A stretch of 64,000 nucleotides of DNA from Tissierellaceae bacterium. Lineage in GTDB: Bacteria; Bacillota; Clostridia; Tissierellales; Tissierellaceae. Below, one piece after another: positions 8,747 to 17,160 of the stretch (its first letter is position 1; each line of letters begins with the position of its first letter). The stretch covers positions 1-64,000 of the forward strand of contig JALNZV010000012.1 in the NCBI GenBank assembly GCA_023229175.1, given 5' to 3'. The notes below the pieces were generated by a model, which saw only the letters and a program-made list of their open reading frames with translations, was not told where the DNA came from and made no database searches. The position numbers and the translations under genes are program-made.

Positions 8747-8764
8747 CCTTTAGCCTCCTATTAA

Positions 8765-9127
8765 TTATAATTTCCCAAATATTCTTTCCTGTTTGCCCAT
8801 TTGAGCCCATGCAGGTGTATTTTGTGGCAATCTTCTAATTGCCTTTATATTTATGTCAGGTACCTTAACTCCCATACTTGCCGCTATGGCAGCTGCTATA
8901 ACTGCTACTAATTCGTTGTCGTCTACGGAAGGCTGCACCTTTTCCTCTTTTGCTTGTTGTTTTGGTACAATTGGCACTTCTATTTCTGTTCCCTTAATCT
9001 TTTTGTCCACGCTTATATTTTTAAGCAGCGATATAATAACCGCCAGAATAATTAACCCCACAAATACGACTGTCATACTAAATACAGTAACTACAAGGCT
9101 ATCTCCAAAAGTAATTTTGTCGCCCAA
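8765..9127 (-). CDS. mmdD: Decarboxylase gamma/delta (OadG-type) subunit
   Basis: Small single-pass membrane subunit that holds the carboxyltransferase on the membrane. 120 aa with a hydrophobic helix at about 9-34 and, after a charged linker, a segment DDNELVAVIAAAIAASMG typical of OadG C-termini, then a basic end (RRLPQNTPAWAQMGKQERIF). The gene is 13 nt downstream of mmdA. Called by size, topology and context, since OadG proteins diverge strongly. Confidence 0.88.
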   Translation of the reverse strand: MGDKITFGDSLVVTVFSMTVVFVGLIILAVIISLLKNISVDKKIKGTEIEVPIVPKQQAKEEKVQPSVDDNELVAVIAAAIAASMGVKVPDINIKAIRRLPQNTPAWAQMGKQERIFGKL

Positions 9128-9140
9128 TTAACTCACCTCT

Positions 9141-10685
9141 CTATACTGGCATATTTCCATGCTTTTTAGCAGGCCTGTTTTCTCTTTTCGACTCCAACAT
9201 ATCAAAAGCCGATATTAGTCTTGGCCTAGTGTTGCTTGGAACTAATACATCGTCTACAAAACCCCGCTTTGCAGCTATATAGGGATTTGCAACAGTATTT
9301 CTATATTCGTCTATCTTTTCCTGTCTCGTTTCTATTGGATTTTCAGAGTTTTCTATATCCCTTTTAAATATTATATTTGCAGCCCCATCAGGCCCCATAA
9401 CTGCTATTTCAGCATTTGGCCATGCAAATACTTGATCGGCACCTAAATCTTTGGAACACATAGCCAAATAAGCCCCTCCATATGCCTTTCTGATAATTAA
9501 TGTAACTTTTGGCACAGTTGCTTCGCTATAGGCGTATAGCATTTTAGCCCCATGCCTTATGATGCCGCCATACTCCTGCTCTACTCCTGGCAAAAATCCT
9601 GGGACATCTACCAGATTTAGTAGTGGAATATTAAATGCATCACAAGTCCTTATAAATCTTCCCGCCTTATCAGATGCATTGATGTCCAACACTCCCGCTA
9701 AAATCCTAGGTTGATTTGCTACTACGCCTATGGTCTTTCCATTCAATCTAATATAACCAGTTATTATATTTTGTGCATAGTATTCCTGTACCTCAAAAAA
9801 GTCCCCGTTGTCTGCTAAGGTTCTTATGATTTCCTTCATGTCATAGGGCTTATTTGGATTTACAGGTACTATTTCGTCTAGTTTTTCTTCTACCCTATTT
9901 ATTTCATCTTCCATAGTATAAATAGGTGCATCTTCTAGATTGTTTGATGGGAGAAAAGACAATAGTTCTTTAATTTTCTCAATTGTCTCCTCCTCAGTTT
10001 TATACATAAAATGAGCTACGCCTGATTTTCGATTGTGGGTATTGGCACCGCCCAATTCTTCCTGTGTGACGTCTTCTCCAGTTACAGATTTAATTACCTG
10101 TGGCCCTGTTATGAACATCATACTGGTTTTATCTACCATAAATATAAAGTCAGTAATAGCTGGGGAATAAACTGCTCCACCAGCTGATGGGCCCATTATA
10201 ACTGATATTTGAGGAATTACTCCAGATGAGATTGTATTTCTATAAAATATCTTTCCATAGCCTGACAAGGCATCTACGCCTTCTTGAATTCTAGCTCCTC
10301 CTGAGTCGTTAAATCCAATTATGGGGGCTCCAGTCTTTAAGGCCATGTCTTGGACTTTGCATATTTTGTTGGCATGCATCTCCCCTAGGGACCCACCTAA
10401 TACTGTAAAGTCTTGGGCATAGGTAAATACAAGTCTACCATCTACAGTACCGTAGCCAGTTACTACTCCATCTGCTGCTGCCTTTACATTTGCCATATCG
10501 AAGTTTGTACTTCTGTGTTCCACAAATTTGTCCAGTTCCACAAAGCTGCCTTCGTCAAATAGTAGATTGATTCTTTCCCTGGCTGTAAGTTTTCCCGCCT
10601 TGTGCTGTCTTTCAATCCTCTGTTCTCCTCCTCCTAGTTCTATACCTTTTTCAGTCTCTAGGAGTCTTTCAATCTTTTCCTTCAT
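9141..10685 (-). CDS. mmdA: Methylmalonyl-CoA decarboxylase alpha subunit (carboxyltransferase)
   Basis: Transfers the carboxyl group of (S)-methylmalonyl-CoA to biotin, giving propionyl-CoA. 514 aa, the usual size of the acyl-CoA carboxyltransferase family (also PccB). N-terminal crotonase-like domain with GGSLGEMHANKI and GFNDSGGARIQEGVDALSGYG; C-terminal domain with FNIPLLNLVDVPGFLPG and the KAYGGAYLAM and WPNAEIAVMG blocks. Substrate choice follows from mce, meaB and mcm just upstream. GAGGAGGT stands 6 nt before the ATG. Propionyl-CoA carboxylation in reverse is the main alternative, but the mmdD and mmdB partners argue for Na+ pumping. Confidence 0.93.
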   Translation of the reverse strand: MKEKIERLLETEKGIELGGGEQRIERQHKAGKLTARERINLLFDEGSFVELDKFVEHRSTNFDMANVKAAADGVVTGYGTVDGRLVFTYAQDFTVLGGSLGEMHANKICKVQDMALKTGAPIIGFNDSGGARIQEGVDALSGYGKIFYRNTISSGVIPQISVIMGPSAGGAVYSPAITDFIFMVDKTSMMFITGPQVIKSVTGEDVTQEELGGANTHNRKSGVAHFMYKTEEETIEKIKELLSFLPSNNLEDAPIYTMEDEINRVEEKLDEIVPVNPNKPYDMKEIIRTLADNGDFFEVQEYYAQNIITGYIRLNGKTIGVVANQPRILAGVLDINASDKAGRFIRTCDAFNIPLLNLVDVPGFLPGVEQEYGGIIRHGAKMLYAYSEATVPKVTLIIRKAYGGAYLAMCSKDLGADQVFAWPNAEIAVMGPDGAANIIFKRDIENSENPIETRQEKIDEYRNTVANPYIAAKRGFVDDVLVPSNTRPRLISAFDMLESKRENRPAKKHGNMPV

Positions 10686-10707
10686 GTCATACCTCCTCGA
10701 TTAATAT

Positions 10708-11109
10708 TTAATCCCTTTCACAAAGTTCAATTAATACGCCGTAGGTTGATTTTGGATGTAAAAAAGCTATTTTTGCTCCTCCTGCACCGTATCTTGGTTT
10801 TTCGTCTATTAATCTAATTCCCTTTTCTTTAAGCTCTTCTATGGCTTTTTCGATATTGTCCACCCTATAGGCAATGTGCTGAATACCTTCCCCCTTTTTC
10901 TCGATGAATTTGGCGATTGGCCCGTCCTCTTCAGTGGATTCCAACAACTCTACTTCCGTATCTCCTATGGGCAAAAAAGCTACCTTTACTTTTTGTTCTT
11001 CTACTGTTTCTGTGCTGACACATTTGATACCCAGTACATCTTCGTAAAACCTTAATGTTTCATCTAAGTTTTTTACTGCTATGCCGATATGATCTACTTT
11101 GCCTACCAT
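10708..11109 (-). CDS. mce: Methylmalonyl-CoA epimerase
   Basis: Interconverts (R)- and (S)-methylmalonyl-CoA, linking the mutase product to the decarboxylase. 133 aa, one vicinal-oxygen-chelate (glyoxalase) protein with two beta-alpha-beta-beta-beta modules. It begins VGKVDHIGIAVKNLDE, with the metal histidine, and continues IQHIAYRVDNIEKAIEELKEKG and a terminal VLIELCE glutamate, the expected metal ligands. It is in the same strand run between meaB (51 nt) and mmdA (22 nt). Confidence 0.95.
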   Translation of the reverse strand: MVGKVDHIGIAVKNLDETLRFYEDVLGIKCVSTETVEEQKVKVAFLPIGDTEVELLESTEEDGPIAKFIEKKGEGIQHIAYRVDNIEKAIEELKEKGIRLIDEKPRYGAGGAKIAFLHPKSTYGVLIELCERD

Positions 11110-11160
11110 AATACCATTCCTTTCATATGCTTAGCCCTAAAATTATCCTATGGCATTAGA

Positions 11161-12114
11161 TTATGGATTATTTCTTATTAGTCTTATTATTGTCTCCTTG
11201 GCAGTATAAGGATCTGTTTCCTTTAAGGTAATGTCTTTGGCTAATTTATCTAATAAGTCATCTTTAACTGCCCTATCTAAAATCAAACTCATTAGGTCCT
11301 CCTCCACCATTTTAAGCAATTCTAATTTATTATTCCTAATTCGATTTTCTTTCAGCTGTTTTGTATCTTCTAAATACTTCCTATGAGCTAAAATATTTTC
11401 CAGAAGTACATCTATGTCTTCATTTTTACTAGCTGAGACTTTTACTACTGGCGGCCTATAATCCATGTCTTCGTTTAAGTCCAAATTCATTTCCACTTCT
11501 ACTTTCGTCTTGTCCGCTCCATCCAAATCCGATTTATTAATTGCAAATACATCCGCAATTTCCATGATGCCTGCCTTAATGGCCTGTATATCGTCTCCTA
11601 AATTTGGTACCATGACCATAAGTACTGTATCTGCTGTCTTTACAATATCCACTTCAGACTGGCCTACTCCCACCGTCTCTATAAATATATAATCGTATCC
11701 AAATATATCTAATATTTTCGTAGCACCCCAAGTTGCATTGGACATGCCTCCCAAGGAGCCTCTTGTACCCATACTTCTAATAAATACATTTTTATTTAGA
11801 GACAAATCGTTCATCCTAATCCTATCTCCCAAAATTGCCCCACCACTAAATGGGCTAGTTGGGTCAATGGCAATTATCCCTATTTTCTTATTTTGTTTTA
11901 AAAGTTCCTTTGCCAGCTTATCTGTCAAAGTGGATTTACCTGCACCTGGAGGGCCTGTAACCCCAATTACATAAGCGCCGCCTGTGCTTTTATAGTGACT
12001 TTTAATTATTTCTATGGCCTCATTGTCATTTGATTCAAGCATGGTAATGAGCCTCGCACAAGTCCTTTTATGACCTTTTTTTATTTTTTCCTCTATATTC
12101 AAATAAGGCACCAC
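11161..12114 (-). CDS. meaB: Methylmalonyl-CoA mutase-associated GTPase MeaB
   Basis: G3E-family GTPase chaperone that gates adenosylcobalamin loading and protects the mutase. 317 aa. Walker A GPPGAGKS at residues 54-61, the AIDPTSPFSGGAILGDRIRM switch region, GVGQSE, and NKSD for guanine specificity are all present. GTG start, 4 nt after the small mutase gene, so translational coupling is likely. Confidence 0.95.
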   Translation of the reverse strand: MVPYLNIEEKIKKGHKRTCARLITMLESNDNEAIEIIKSHYKSTGGAYVIGVTGPPGAGKSTLTDKLAKELLKQNKKIGIIAIDPTSPFSGGAILGDRIRMNDLSLNKNVFIRSMGTRGSLGGMSNATWGATKILDIFGYDYIFIETVGVGQSEVDIVKTADTVLMVMVPNLGDDIQAIKAGIMEIADVFAINKSDLDGADKTKVEVEMNLDLNEDMDYRPPVVKVSASKNEDIDVLLENILAHRKYLEDTKQLKENRIRNNKLELLKMVEEDLMSLILDRAVKDDLLDKLAKDITLKETDPYTAKETIIRLIRNNP

Positions 12115-12118
12115 CTGT

Positions 12119-12514
12119 CTACCTTTTGAGATTTTCTTTAATAAATTCTACTACATCTTTAGTAGGAGTCCCCGGTGTAAATACAGACTCTACCCCCGAC
12201 TCAATCAAAAATGGTATGTCGTCCTCCGGTATTACTCCCCCTCCAATTATGAGCATATCGTCAACTCCTTCTTCCCTTAGCAAATTAACTACCTTGGGAA
12301 ACAAATGGTTATGTGCTCCAGACAGTATGCTAAGGGCCACAACATCTACATCCTCTTGTATGGCAGCTGCTACAATTTGTTCCGGCGTCTGTCTTAGTCC
12401 AGTATATATTACTTCCATACCTGCATCCCTCAGGGACCTTGCTATTACTTTCGCTCCCCTATCGTGTCCATCTAGCCCTGGTTTCGCCACCAGAACCCTA
12501 ATTGGTCTATCCAT
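12119..12514 (-). CDS. mcmB: Methylmalonyl-CoA mutase, cobalamin-binding subunit
   Basis: Separate B12-binding subunit of a split mutase. Starting at the ATG at 12514 (GGGAGGT 7 nt upstream) it is about 131 aa and begins MDRPIRVLVAKPGLDGHDRG. The DxHxxG motif gives H17 as the lower axial cobalt ligand; LSILSGAHN and IIGGGVIP complete the Rossmann-like fold. An earlier in-frame ATG at 12529 overlaps the mcmA stop but has no proper ribosome site. It pairs with the gene just upstream. Confidence 0.93.
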   Translation of the reverse strand: MDRPIRVLVAKPGLDGHDRGAKVIARSLRDAGMEVIYTGLRQTPEQIVAAAIQEDVDVVALSILSGAHNHLFPKVVNLLREEGVDDMLIIGGGVIPEDDIPFLIESGVESVFTPGTPTKDVVEFIKENLKR

Positions 12515-12528
12515 AGTAAAACCTCCCA

Positions 12529-14208
12529 TTATAATATTACTGACTGCTCATATTCGCCAAATACTTCCCTTAGAACATCTGCAATTTCTCCCAAAGTTCC
12601 ATAGGCCTTTACTGCATCTAATATATATGGCATTAAGTTTTCGTCCGTTTCAGCCTTCTCCTTTAAAACCCCTAGGGTTCTTTCCACTTCTTGATTATCC
12701 CTTTCTTTCCTCAAGTCTGCTAGCTTTTCCCTTTGGTTTATTTCCACAGTTTTGTCTACCTTTAGCAATTCCTTTTTCTCTGACTCTTCTATGTGAAATT
12801 TATTGACTCCCACTACTATTCTGTCTAAGGATTCTACTTCCATCTGGTACCTATATGCCGCATTTTGTATTTCTTTTTGTATATATCCTTTTTCAATAGC
12901 CTTTGGCGCCCCACCTAGCTCGTCGATGGTCTCTATATATTTAGTAGCTTCCTGTTCTATTCTATCGGTCAAGCTTTCTACATAGTATGAGCCCGCCAAG
13001 GGATCTACTGTTTCAGTAACTCCAGCTTCATGGGCCACTACTTGCTGTGTCCTGAGTGCTATCATTACTGAGTCTTCTGTAGGTAAAGCCAATGCCTCGT
13101 CCCTAGAATTAGTATGCAACGATTGGGTCCCGCCTAAAACCGCTGCAAGGGTCTGTATAGTTACCCTAATTATATTGTTGTCTGGCTGCTGTGCAGTCAA
13201 TGTGGAGCCTGCTGTTTGGGTATGGAATTTCAATTGCATAGATTTAGGATTCTCAGCCTTAAATCTTTCCTTCATGATTTTTGCCCAAAGCCTTCTAGCA
13301 GCCCTATATTTGGCAACTTCCTCCAATAGGTCGTTGTGTGCATTGAAGAAAAAAGATAATCTAGGACCAAAATCGTCCACATCTAGTCCTGCCTTTATGG
13401 CAGCTTCTACATAGGCGATCCCATCTGCCAATGTAAATGCTACTTCTTGAGCTGCCGTGGAGCCTGCCTCCCTTATGTGATAGCCGCTGATGCTAATGGT
13501 ATTCCACTGGGGCACTTCCTTCGAACAATATTCAAATATGTTGGTTATAAGCCTCATGGAAGGCTCCGGTGGAAATATATAGGTACCCCTTGCTATGTAC
13601 TCCTTTAAAATGTCATTTTGTATTGTACCTCTCAGTTTATCCTTTGACACCCCTTGCTTCTCTGCCACAGCTATATACATAGCCAATAATATGGAAGCAG
13701 GTGAATTTATTGTCATTGAAGTGCTTACCTTATCCAATGGGATGCCGTCAAATAAAACCTCCATATCCTTTAGGGAATCGATGGCAACTCCCACTTTTCC
13801 GACCTCTCCCTCTGACAGTCCATTATCGGAGTCGTATCCTATTTGTGTCGGCAAGTCAAAGGCCACGCTGAGCCCTGTCTGCCCTTGTTCCAATAGATAT
13901 TTATATCTTTTGTTGGACTCCTCTGCAGATGCAAATCCTGCATACTGCCTCATGGTCCATAGCCTACCTCTATACATTGTTGGCTGTACACCCCTAGTAA
14001 ATGGATATTCTCCTGGAAGCCCCAAATCATTTTCGTAGTCTAAATCCTCTATGTCCAATGGTGTATACAATCTGTCAACATCGCTATTGGATCCAGTTGT
14101 AAAATTTTGTTTTCTCTCAGGAAATCTAGAAACCGTCTTTTCCACTACTTCCCTTTCCCAGATATCTACTGAGTTCTTTATTTCCCCCAGCTTTTCATTA
14201 TCAAACAT
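12529..14208 (-). CDS. mcmA: Methylmalonyl-CoA mutase, catalytic (large) subunit
   Basis: Catalyses the radical isomerisation of succinyl-CoA and (R)-methylmalonyl-CoA. 559 aa, equal to the TIM-barrel substrate domain alone; the B12 domain is the next gene, so this is the two-chain form found in archaea and many Firmicutes. Signature stretches include LYTPLDIEDLDYENDLGLPG, YPFTRGVQPTMYRGRLWTM and GGTQSLHTNSRDEA. AAGGAGGT precedes the ATG, and a promoter is seen at 14265-14294. It opens an eight-gene run to mmdB with gaps of no more than 51 nt. Confidence 0.96.
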   Translation of the reverse strand: MFDNEKLGEIKNSVDIWEREVVEKTVSRFPERKQNFTTGSNSDVDRLYTPLDIEDLDYENDLGLPGEYPFTRGVQPTMYRGRLWTMRQYAGFASAEESNKRYKYLLEQGQTGLSVAFDLPTQIGYDSDNGLSEGEVGKVGVAIDSLKDMEVLFDGIPLDKVSTSMTINSPASILLAMYIAVAEKQGVSKDKLRGTIQNDILKEYIARGTYIFPPEPSMRLITNIFEYCSKEVPQWNTISISGYHIREAGSTAAQEVAFTLADGIAYVEAAIKAGLDVDDFGPRLSFFFNAHNDLLEEVAKYRAARRLWAKIMKERFKAENPKSMQLKFHTQTAGSTLTAQQPDNNIIRVTIQTLAAVLGGTQSLHTNSRDEALALPTEDSVMIALRTQQVVAHEAGVTETVDPLAGSYYVESLTDRIEQEATKYIETIDELGGAPKAIEKGYIQKEIQNAAYRYQMEVESLDRIVVGVNKFHIEESEKKELLKVDKTVEINQREKLADLRKERDNQEVERTLGVLKEKAETDENLMPYILDAVKAYGTLGEIADVLREVFGEYEQSVIL

Positions 14209-14264
14209 TTCCCAACCTCCTTAAATTTGGAAATCTGTGTTTAAAAACAATCTATTCAATATCT

Positions 14265-14294
14265 ATTATAGTAATATTCAATAGGTATTTGCAA
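14265..14294 (-). promoter_or_regulatory. Promoter of the mcm-mmd operon
   Basis: TTGCAA at 14294-14289, 18-nt spacer, TATAAT at 14270-14265 on the minus strand, about 55 nt before mcmA. No cobalamin riboswitch is visible in the short leader. Confidence 0.6.
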
Positions 14295-14347
14295 CATATA
14301 TTTCAATATTTTTAACAAGTGAATTTAATATTGCAATATTGGAAAAA

Positions 14348-14379
14348 CATAAAAAATAAGACTAGCAATCCCTTACTAG
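14348..14379 (-). terminator. Terminator after the DUF3870-like gene
   Basis: A 7-bp stem with one G-U pair and a GGGA loop (14362-14379) is followed on the minus strand by TCTTATTTTTTATG. It lies about 40 nt past the stop and just upstream of the mcm promoter. Confidence 0.6.
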
Positions 14380-14416
14380 AATTAAATGTGAATATATGTT
14401 AGAACTAATGCTTTTT

Positions 14417-14761
14417 TCACTTGTTAGCCTCTTTCCATTGCAAATATCTGGCGTAGACTCCCTTTATTCCAACTATAATAGCTTTTTGAGAATATCCAAA
14501 GTAGCGACGTTCAACTTTCTTTACTAATTCATCTATGCCGTCTTTTTCAATATTATGCCCTACGATTAGGTACGCCAAAAACTCCTTGCATAAGTCTGAA
14601 ATCAATGTCACCATAACATCCTCTATGATTCCAGTCTTTCCATTGATTAAAAATCCAACGCCCACTACTTTGTGTACATAGGTGGCGGAAATGCCCTCAG
14701 GAAGTTTTGAATAGGAAACAAAATAAATCGTATCTGGTCCAAAGTCCCTTATTTCTCTCAT
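14417..14761 (-). CDS. DUF3870-like protein of unknown function
   Basis: 114 aa. It resembles the small uncharacterised DUF3870 family from memory (not searched): IYFVSYSKLPEGISATYVHKV at the start, then VGFLINGKTGIIEDVMVTL, and a C-terminal RRYFGYSQKAIIVGIKGVY. Predicted mixed alpha/beta, soluble, no signal peptide, no clear catalytic motif. AGAGAGGTG precedes the ATG. It sits just after the terminator of the aminotransferase-BKACE genes, so it may be a low-level readthrough gene of that cluster, but its role is unknown. Confidence 0.75.
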   Translation of the reverse strand: MREIRDFGPDTIYFVSYSKLPEGISATYVHKVVGVGFLINGKTGIIEDVMVTLISDLCKEFLAYLIVGHNIEKDGIDELVKKVERRYFGYSQKAIIVGIKGVYARYLQWKEANK

Positions 14762-14782
14762 ATTGCACCTCTCTAAGCTAGT

Positions 14783-14813
14783 TTATAAAAAGGCTGCCGT
14801 CAAAGCAGCCTTA
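14783..14813 (-). terminator. Terminator at the BKACE gene stop
   Basis: A perfect stem AAGGCTGC/GCAGCCTT with a 7-nt loop overlaps the stop codon at 14811-14813 and is followed by TTTTTAT on the minus strand. The ribosome site of the DUF3870-like gene comes only about 20 nt later. Confidence 0.8.
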
Positions 14814-15641
14814 CTTTATTATACCCAATATCTCTCTAGCTTCATCAGGAGTTGCTATTTCTCTTCCCAATTCCTTTGCAATTCTTTTGATTCTCTCAAT
14901 CAACATTACATTTGTAGCCAATATCCCCTTGTCATATAAAACAGTGTCCTCAAGACCCGTTCTAGTATGCCCCCCCAACAAAATTGCCATGGTAAGCATA
15001 GGTACTTGACTTGGCCCGATGCCTGATACTGTAAATGTAGATCCTTCTGGTATGGATTCTGCCATGTGCAGCAAATTTCTTGGAGTACCCGACACAGAGC
15101 CCCTTACATGCATAACTAGATTAAACTGTAGCGGTGCTCTAAGTACTCCCTTCCTCAATAAATAAATGGCATTGTCTATCATCCCTAGGTCAAAAGCCTC
15201 TATTTCCGGTTTTATATTATTGGTATACATTTTTTCTGCAAGTTCCTTGATTAGGTCAAAGGAATTTGCATTTACTTGAGTGGGAAAATTTGATGAACCA
15301 GTGGATAGGCTTGCCATTTCGGCATTTAAATCCAACATTTGTCCCCTCCACTCTGCCGTATTCCCACCGCCCCTTGCTCCTGTAGACAGCTGAGTGATAA
15401 TATTGGTTCCCCTTTCTTCTAATAAGTCCAGAACCTTTTTGTATCTTTCCCTTTCACATGTTGGCTCTCCCTTTTCATCCCTTACGTGTATATGGGCAAC
15501 GGCTGCTCCTGCTTTTTGGCATTTAATTGCCTCTTCTGCTATTTCCTTCTCCGTAATAGGTGTATAGGGATTCATTTCTTTAGTGGGCACATTGCCTGTA
15601 AGGGCTACTGTAATAATCAACTTTTTCTTTCTATAGCTCAT
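14811..15641 (-). CDS. BKACE family beta-keto acid cleavage enzyme (Kce-like)
   Basis: Zn2+ enzyme that condenses a beta-keto acid with acetyl-CoA and releases acetoacetate plus a new acyl-CoA; the founding member is 3-keto-5-aminohexanoate cleavage enzyme of lysine fermentation. 276 aa. The zinc-binding HIHVRD gives H50 and H52; IITQLSTGARGG, PEIEAFDLGMI and GGHTRTGLEDTVLYDKG are family blocks. No other lysine-fermentation gene (kam, kdd, kal) is nearby, so the substrate is likely different. The first codons overlap the aminotransferase stop by 4 nt (ATGA), indicating tight coupling. Confidence 0.9.
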   Translation of the reverse strand: MSYRKKKLIITVALTGNVPTKEMNPYTPITEKEIAEEAIKCQKAGAAVAHIHVRDEKGEPTCERERYKKVLDLLEERGTNIITQLSTGARGGGNTAEWRGQMLDLNAEMASLSTGSSNFPTQVNANSFDLIKELAEKMYTNNIKPEIEAFDLGMIDNAIYLLRKGVLRAPLQFNLVMHVRGSVSGTPRNLLHMAESIPEGSTFTVSGIGPSQVPMLTMAILLGGHTRTGLEDTVLYDKGILATNVMLIERIKRIAKELGREIATPDEAREILGIIK

Positions 15642-17005
15642 GGTCTCACCGCCTTTAACTCCTTAACTGTCTTTTCAATTGCTTTTTCCAATTTATCGTA
15701 CATTATATCTACTTCATCTTTTGTGATGTTTATAGGAGGAGCCAACAATATGTGGTCGCCCCTTACTCCATCTACTGAACCACCACCAGGATAAGGCACT
15801 AACCCCTCTTCCAAGCAGTTATTTGTAATCTTTCCCTTTACGTTGTCAGTTACATCATAGGGCATTTTTGTTTTTTGATCTTTTACAAACTCAATGCCAA
15901 TCATCAAACCTTTTCCCCTAATATCCCCTACAATTGGATACTGATATAGTTTTTGTAGTTTTTCTAACAAATAATCCCCTTGTACTGCACAATTATCTAT
16001 ATAGTTTTCTCTCTCTACGATTTCCATTACCTTATCTGCTATCCCACAAGATAGCGGGTTGCCAGCGTAGGTATGTCCGTGTATAAAATTGCCTGAACCA
16101 TTTACCATAATAGTATTGAATATTTCAGAATTGCATACTGCCACTCCAATGGGAGTATATCCGCTGCTTAGTCCCTTGGCTAAAACCAAAATATCCGGCT
16201 TTGCATCGAAGTGTTCAGATGCCATCTTTTTACCCGTCCTGCCTGCACCTGCCATTACCTCGTCCATAATAAACAATACGTCGTACTTGTCGCAAATTTC
16301 CCTTACCATTTGAAAATATATCTTTTCCGGGTATGCTCCTGGTGCAGCAGAACCAATTACAGGTTCCGATATAAATGCTGCAACATTGTCAGGTCCCTGT
16401 CTCAATATTTCGGCTTCCAATTCTTTAGCTGCTAATATACTGGTTTCCTCTAAGCTCTCTGCCCCCCAAGGGTTTCTATAGTGATAAAATTGGTTTATCT
16501 TTGGAAAATTTGTCAGCAATGGGTCGTACAGCTTTCTTCTGCCTATGGATCCTGTCATGGATAGGGAACCTATGGTAGCACCGTGATATGAATACCACTT
16601 TGAGACTACCTTCCATTTGCTAGATCTGCCGTCCCTTTCTACAAAATATTGCCTAGCCATTTTCATTGCAGTTTCTGTGGCCTCAGAACCTCCAGATACA
16701 AAATACACATGGGCGAGACCCTCTGGACACCAGGAGACTATTCTTTCCGCAGCTTTTTCTATGGTGTCTACTGTCCATCTTGATAAATGTGTAAATGCTA
16801 CTCTTTCTATTTGTTCCTTTGCATATTCTGCAATTTCCTTGTTCCCATGGCCTATATTTGCTACAGCCGAACCTGAGCACCCATCTAAATACCTCTTGCC
16901 GTCTTCCCCTATTAGATAAATGCCCTCCCCTCTTTCAATCCTAGGGTAAATCCAATTTTGATTTCTATAAAACACATTGTTTTTTGGTGCCTTATTTAAA
17001 CTCAT
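15638..17005 (-). CDS. Class III PLP-dependent aminotransferase
   Basis: Omega- or beta-amino acid type aminotransferase of unknown substrate. The frame opens at 17044, but the ATG at 17005 has AAGGGGG 8 nt upstream and gives about 455 aa beginning MSLNKAPKNNVFYRNQNW. PLP contacts: VSGGSEATETAMKMAR, FIMDEVMAGAGRTG with the pyridine aspartate (about 248), and Schiff-base lysine K277 in LAKGLSSGYTPIG. It lies downstream of a TRAP permease and a structured leader RNA, and overlaps the BKACE gene. A plausible, unproven route is transamination of a beta-amino acid to a beta-keto acid that BKACE then cleaves. Confidence 0.92.
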   Translation of the reverse strand: MSLNKAPKNNVFYRNQNWIYPRIERGEGIYLIGEDGKRYLDGCSGSAVANIGHGNKEIAEYAKEQIERVAFTHLSRWTVDTIEKAAERIVSWCPEGLAHVYFVSGGSEATETAMKMARQYFVERDGRSSKWKVVSKWYSYHGATIGSLSMTGSIGRRKLYDPLLTNFPKINQFYHYRNPWGAESLEETSILAAKELEAEILRQGPDNVAAFISEPVIGSAAPGAYPEKIYFQMVREICDKYDVLFIMDEVMAGAGRTGKKMASEHFDAKPDILVLAKGLSSGYTPIGVAVCNSEIFNTIMVNGSGNFIHGHTYAGNPLSCGIADKVMEIVERENYIDNCAVQGDYLLEKLQKLYQYPIVGDIRGKGLMIGIEFVKDQKTKMPYDVTDNVKGKITNNCLEEGLVPYPGGGSVDGVRGDHILLAPPINITKDEVDIMYDKLEKAIEKTVKELKAVRP

Positions 17006-17017
17006 CAAAATGCCCCC

Positions 17018-17123
17018 TTTTTCATAAAATAAAACCAGTACCAATAGCCCATATACCTATTAATACTGGATTTTAATTTGCTTTGCAAATCAGTTGTGCC
17101 AATTTGCCGCAAATAAAGCAGTA
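17018..17123 (-). promoter_or_regulatory. Structured leader RNA, copy B (candidate riboswitch)
   Basis: Read on the minus strand. P1 5' strand UACUG (17123-17119) pairs with CAGUA (17068-17064) and encloses three blocks shared with copy A at 20667-20725: CUUUAUUUG-C-GGCAAA (17118-17103), ACAACU (17097-17092) and AUUUGCAAAGCAAAU (17090-17076, itself a hairpin). CCAGUA then also starts a 13-bp terminator stem with UACUGG (17035-17069) followed by TTTTATTTT. The two pairings exclude each other. It lies between the TRAP permease stop and the aminotransferase start. I do not recognise it as a known riboswitch class. Confidence 0.6.
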
Positions 17124-17160
17124 CGACTTTATAATGTATTTATACACTAATATAATAGTA

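Noticed and set aside
8461..8764. Overlapping plus-strand frames within mmdC
   Set aside because: They reflect the low-complexity Pro/Ala linker read on the opposite strand.
14209..14416. Cobalamin riboswitch before mcmA
   Set aside because: The gap is short and lacks the B12-box and the long aptamer; only a promoter and a terminator are visible.
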